Source: Verrucomicrobiota bacterium
GTDB taxonomy: Bacteria; Verrucomicrobiota; Verrucomicrobiia; Opitutales; Opitutaceae
DNA length: 64,000 nucleotides
Reading direction: 5' to 3'
Assembly: GCA_023433275.1 (NCBI GenBank)
Contig: JAEZDN010000165.1
Location: 1 to 64,000 of the forward strand
Made by a program: the position numbers and the translations under genes. Positions 62,953-64,000 of this stretch are shown in pieces. Below the pieces are notes generated by a model. It saw nothing but the letters and a program-made list of their open reading frames with translations. It was not told the DNA's origin and ran no database searches. How positions within the stretch are numbered: position 1 is the first letter of the stretch; every line of letters begins with the position of its first letter.

Positions 62953-63834
62953 ATGGACATCTCCGCGTTGATCGCGAAGGCCCGGATCCTGCACGAGGCC
63001 CTGCCTTATATCCAGGACTTCCGCGGATCCACGTTTGTCGTCAAATACGGCGGCAGTTTCATGGACGATCCGGACCCGACGGCGCGGCGGCGTGTCGCCA
63101 CCGACATCGCCTTCCTCGCGGCCGTGGGCATCAACGTCGTCGTCGTGCACGGCGGCGGCAAGGCCATCAACCGCGCCATGGAAGGCTCGGGCTTGAAGGC
63201 GAATTTCATCAATGGCCTACGTGTCACCGACGAGGCGACCGTCGCCATCGTCAAGAAGACGCTCGACGAGGTCGTGAACAAGGACGTGTGCGACATTCTT
63301 GCGTCCGTGCGCGCGAATCCCAAGGGCATGCCGGGCGACACCGTCATCGTGTGCGAGAAACTCACGGTCGATGACGACGGCAAGCCGATCGACCTCGGTT
63401 TCGTCGGCGATGTCACCGAGGTGAAGGTGAAGATGATCAAAAAGGAGATTGCGGACGGCTTCATGCCGGTGATTTCCCCGGTCGCCGAAGGCCTCGACGG
63501 CAAACCCTATAACGTGAACGCCGACGTCGCCGCCGGCCGCGTCGCCAGTGCGCTGCGCGCCCGCCGGCTTGTCTACATGAGCGACGTGCCCGGCCTCCTC
63601 GAGGATTTCAAGAATCCCGACACCCTCATCTCGACGGTCAAGGTGGCCGATGTCGAAGGCCTCAAGAAGCGCGGCATCATCGACAAGGGCATGCGCCCGA
63701 AGGTCCAGAGCGCGGTCCGCGCCCTCGAGGAAGGCGTGCAGCGCGTCCATTTCATCGACGGCCGGATGCCGCACAGCCTGCTGCTGGAAATCTTTACCGA
63801 CAAAGGTGTGGGGACGGAAATTGTGCACGGCTGA
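62953..63834 (+). CDS. argB: Acetylglutamate kinase
   Basis: Second step of arginine synthesis, 293 residues. VVKYGGSFMDD binds ATP, VVVVHGGGKAIN and GLRVTDEAT bind the substrate, and DVPGLLEDFKNPDTLIS is near the C-terminal ATP lobe. An N-terminal helix of about 20 residues (ISALIAKARILHEALPYIQ) as in arginine-inhibited hexameric forms suggests feedback control. Confidence 0.95.
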   Translation: MDISALIAKARILHEALPYIQDFRGSTFVVKYGGSFMDDPDPTARRRVATDIAFLAAVGINVVVVHGGGKAINRAMEGSGLKANFINGLRVTDEATVAIVKKTLDEVVNKDVCDILASVRANPKGMPGDTVIVCEKLTVDDDGKPIDLGFVGDVTEVKVKMIKKEIADGFMPVISPVAEGLDGKPYNVNADVAAGRVASALRARRLVYMSDVPGLLEDFKNPDTLISTVKVADVEGLKKRGIIDKGMRPKVQSAVRALEEGVQRVHFIDGRMPHSLLLEIFTDKGVGTEIVHG

Positions 63835-63904
63835 GCCGTCGGTGGACGCATTGCGGGCGTGCAATTGCCTGGGGTTTTCGTAGGGTCGGCCTTTCATATT
63901 TTAC

Positions 63905-64000
63905 ATGTCGCTTCCTTCCATCGTCCGCACGAACACCGCCGAGCTTTATGATAGCTATGTCATGAAGAACTACGCGCGTGCCCCGTTGACGCTGGTGCGG
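63905..64000 (+). CDS. argD: Acetylornithine aminotransferase, N-terminal part
   Basis: The first 32 codons before the window ends: RTNTAELYDSYVMKNYARAP matches the start of ArgD-type class III aminotransferases (YDxYVMxxYxRxP). ATG 63905 lies 70 bases past argB. Assignment rests on a short stretch and on the arg context. Confidence 0.8.
   Translation, partial: MSLPSIVRTNTAELYDSYVMKNYARAPLTLVR

Overview
High-GC (by eye about 65%) bacterial chromosome segment, densely coding. Several gene types together suggest Verrucomicrobiota, most likely an Opitutaceae-like lineage: a large TonB-dependent receptor with a carboxypeptidase-regulatory-like N-terminus, a divergent membrane pyrophosphatase, GTP-type PEP carboxykinase, a bactofilin/RDD fusion, homospermidine synthase, and secreted proteins with thrombospondin type 3 (TSP3) repeats. 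This placement is inferred from gene types; there is no rRNA gene in the window and none of it was checked by a search. No tRNA, rRNA, CRISPR array, transposase or phage gene was recognised.

Layout. 0.1-3.5 kb (minus): an outer-membrane beta-barrel protein and a membrane pyrophosphatase. 3.6-12.4 kb (mostly plus): a probable zinc (or related metal) handling region with an FtsX-type ABC pair, a His-rich NicO/HupE-like membrane protein, a ZnuD-like TonB receptor, a His-containing lipoprotein, a DUF3299 protein and, after an ACT-domain gene, a CDF exporter. 12.5-14.4 kb: pckG. 14.8-24.4 kb (plus): five genes joined by four ATGA stop/start overlaps. They encode two paralogous secreted Ig/TSP3 proteins, a large secreted alpha/beta hydrolase and two paralogous secreted partner proteins. 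Two decayed copies of the hydrolase C-terminal tail follow the first and second partner. 24.5-31.3 kb (plus): HDOD protein, DUF485/acetate symporter pair, NRAMP-like transporter, ECF sigma factor and its RskA-type anti-sigma factor. 31.5-39.5 kb (minus): a nine-gene fatty-acid-modification operon (desaturase, FAD oxidoreductase, DUF1365, cyclopropane synthase, small membrane proteins, DUF1295, second methyltransferase, TPR protein). A divergent gene for an anti-sigma-like/PAS fusion lies beside it. 40.3-43.3 kb (minus): PutA. 43.5-48.2 kb (plus): ECF sigma factor, putative anti-sigma protein and bactofilin/RDD protein, then purE-purK. 48.7-56.5 kb (minus): TonB receptor, GH20-like glycosidase, transaldolase, CCA-adding enzyme, DUF423. 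56.7-64 kb (plus): rplM-rpsI, then argC-argJ-hss-odc-argB-argD, which ties ornithine/arginine synthesis to homospermidine synthesis.

The intergenic spaces carry short palindromic elements. At least six copies of a roughly 150-bp twin-hairpin element are present. Three complete copies, a separate 185-bp element with CACAGATG motifs and, less exactly, a 113-bp element share the ends AGCCGGA...TCCGGCT, so one mechanism may have spread several non-coding elements. The two most unusual observations are the hydrolase/partner cassette with its orphan tails, which looks like a polymorphic effector-immunity locus, and this shared-end element family.
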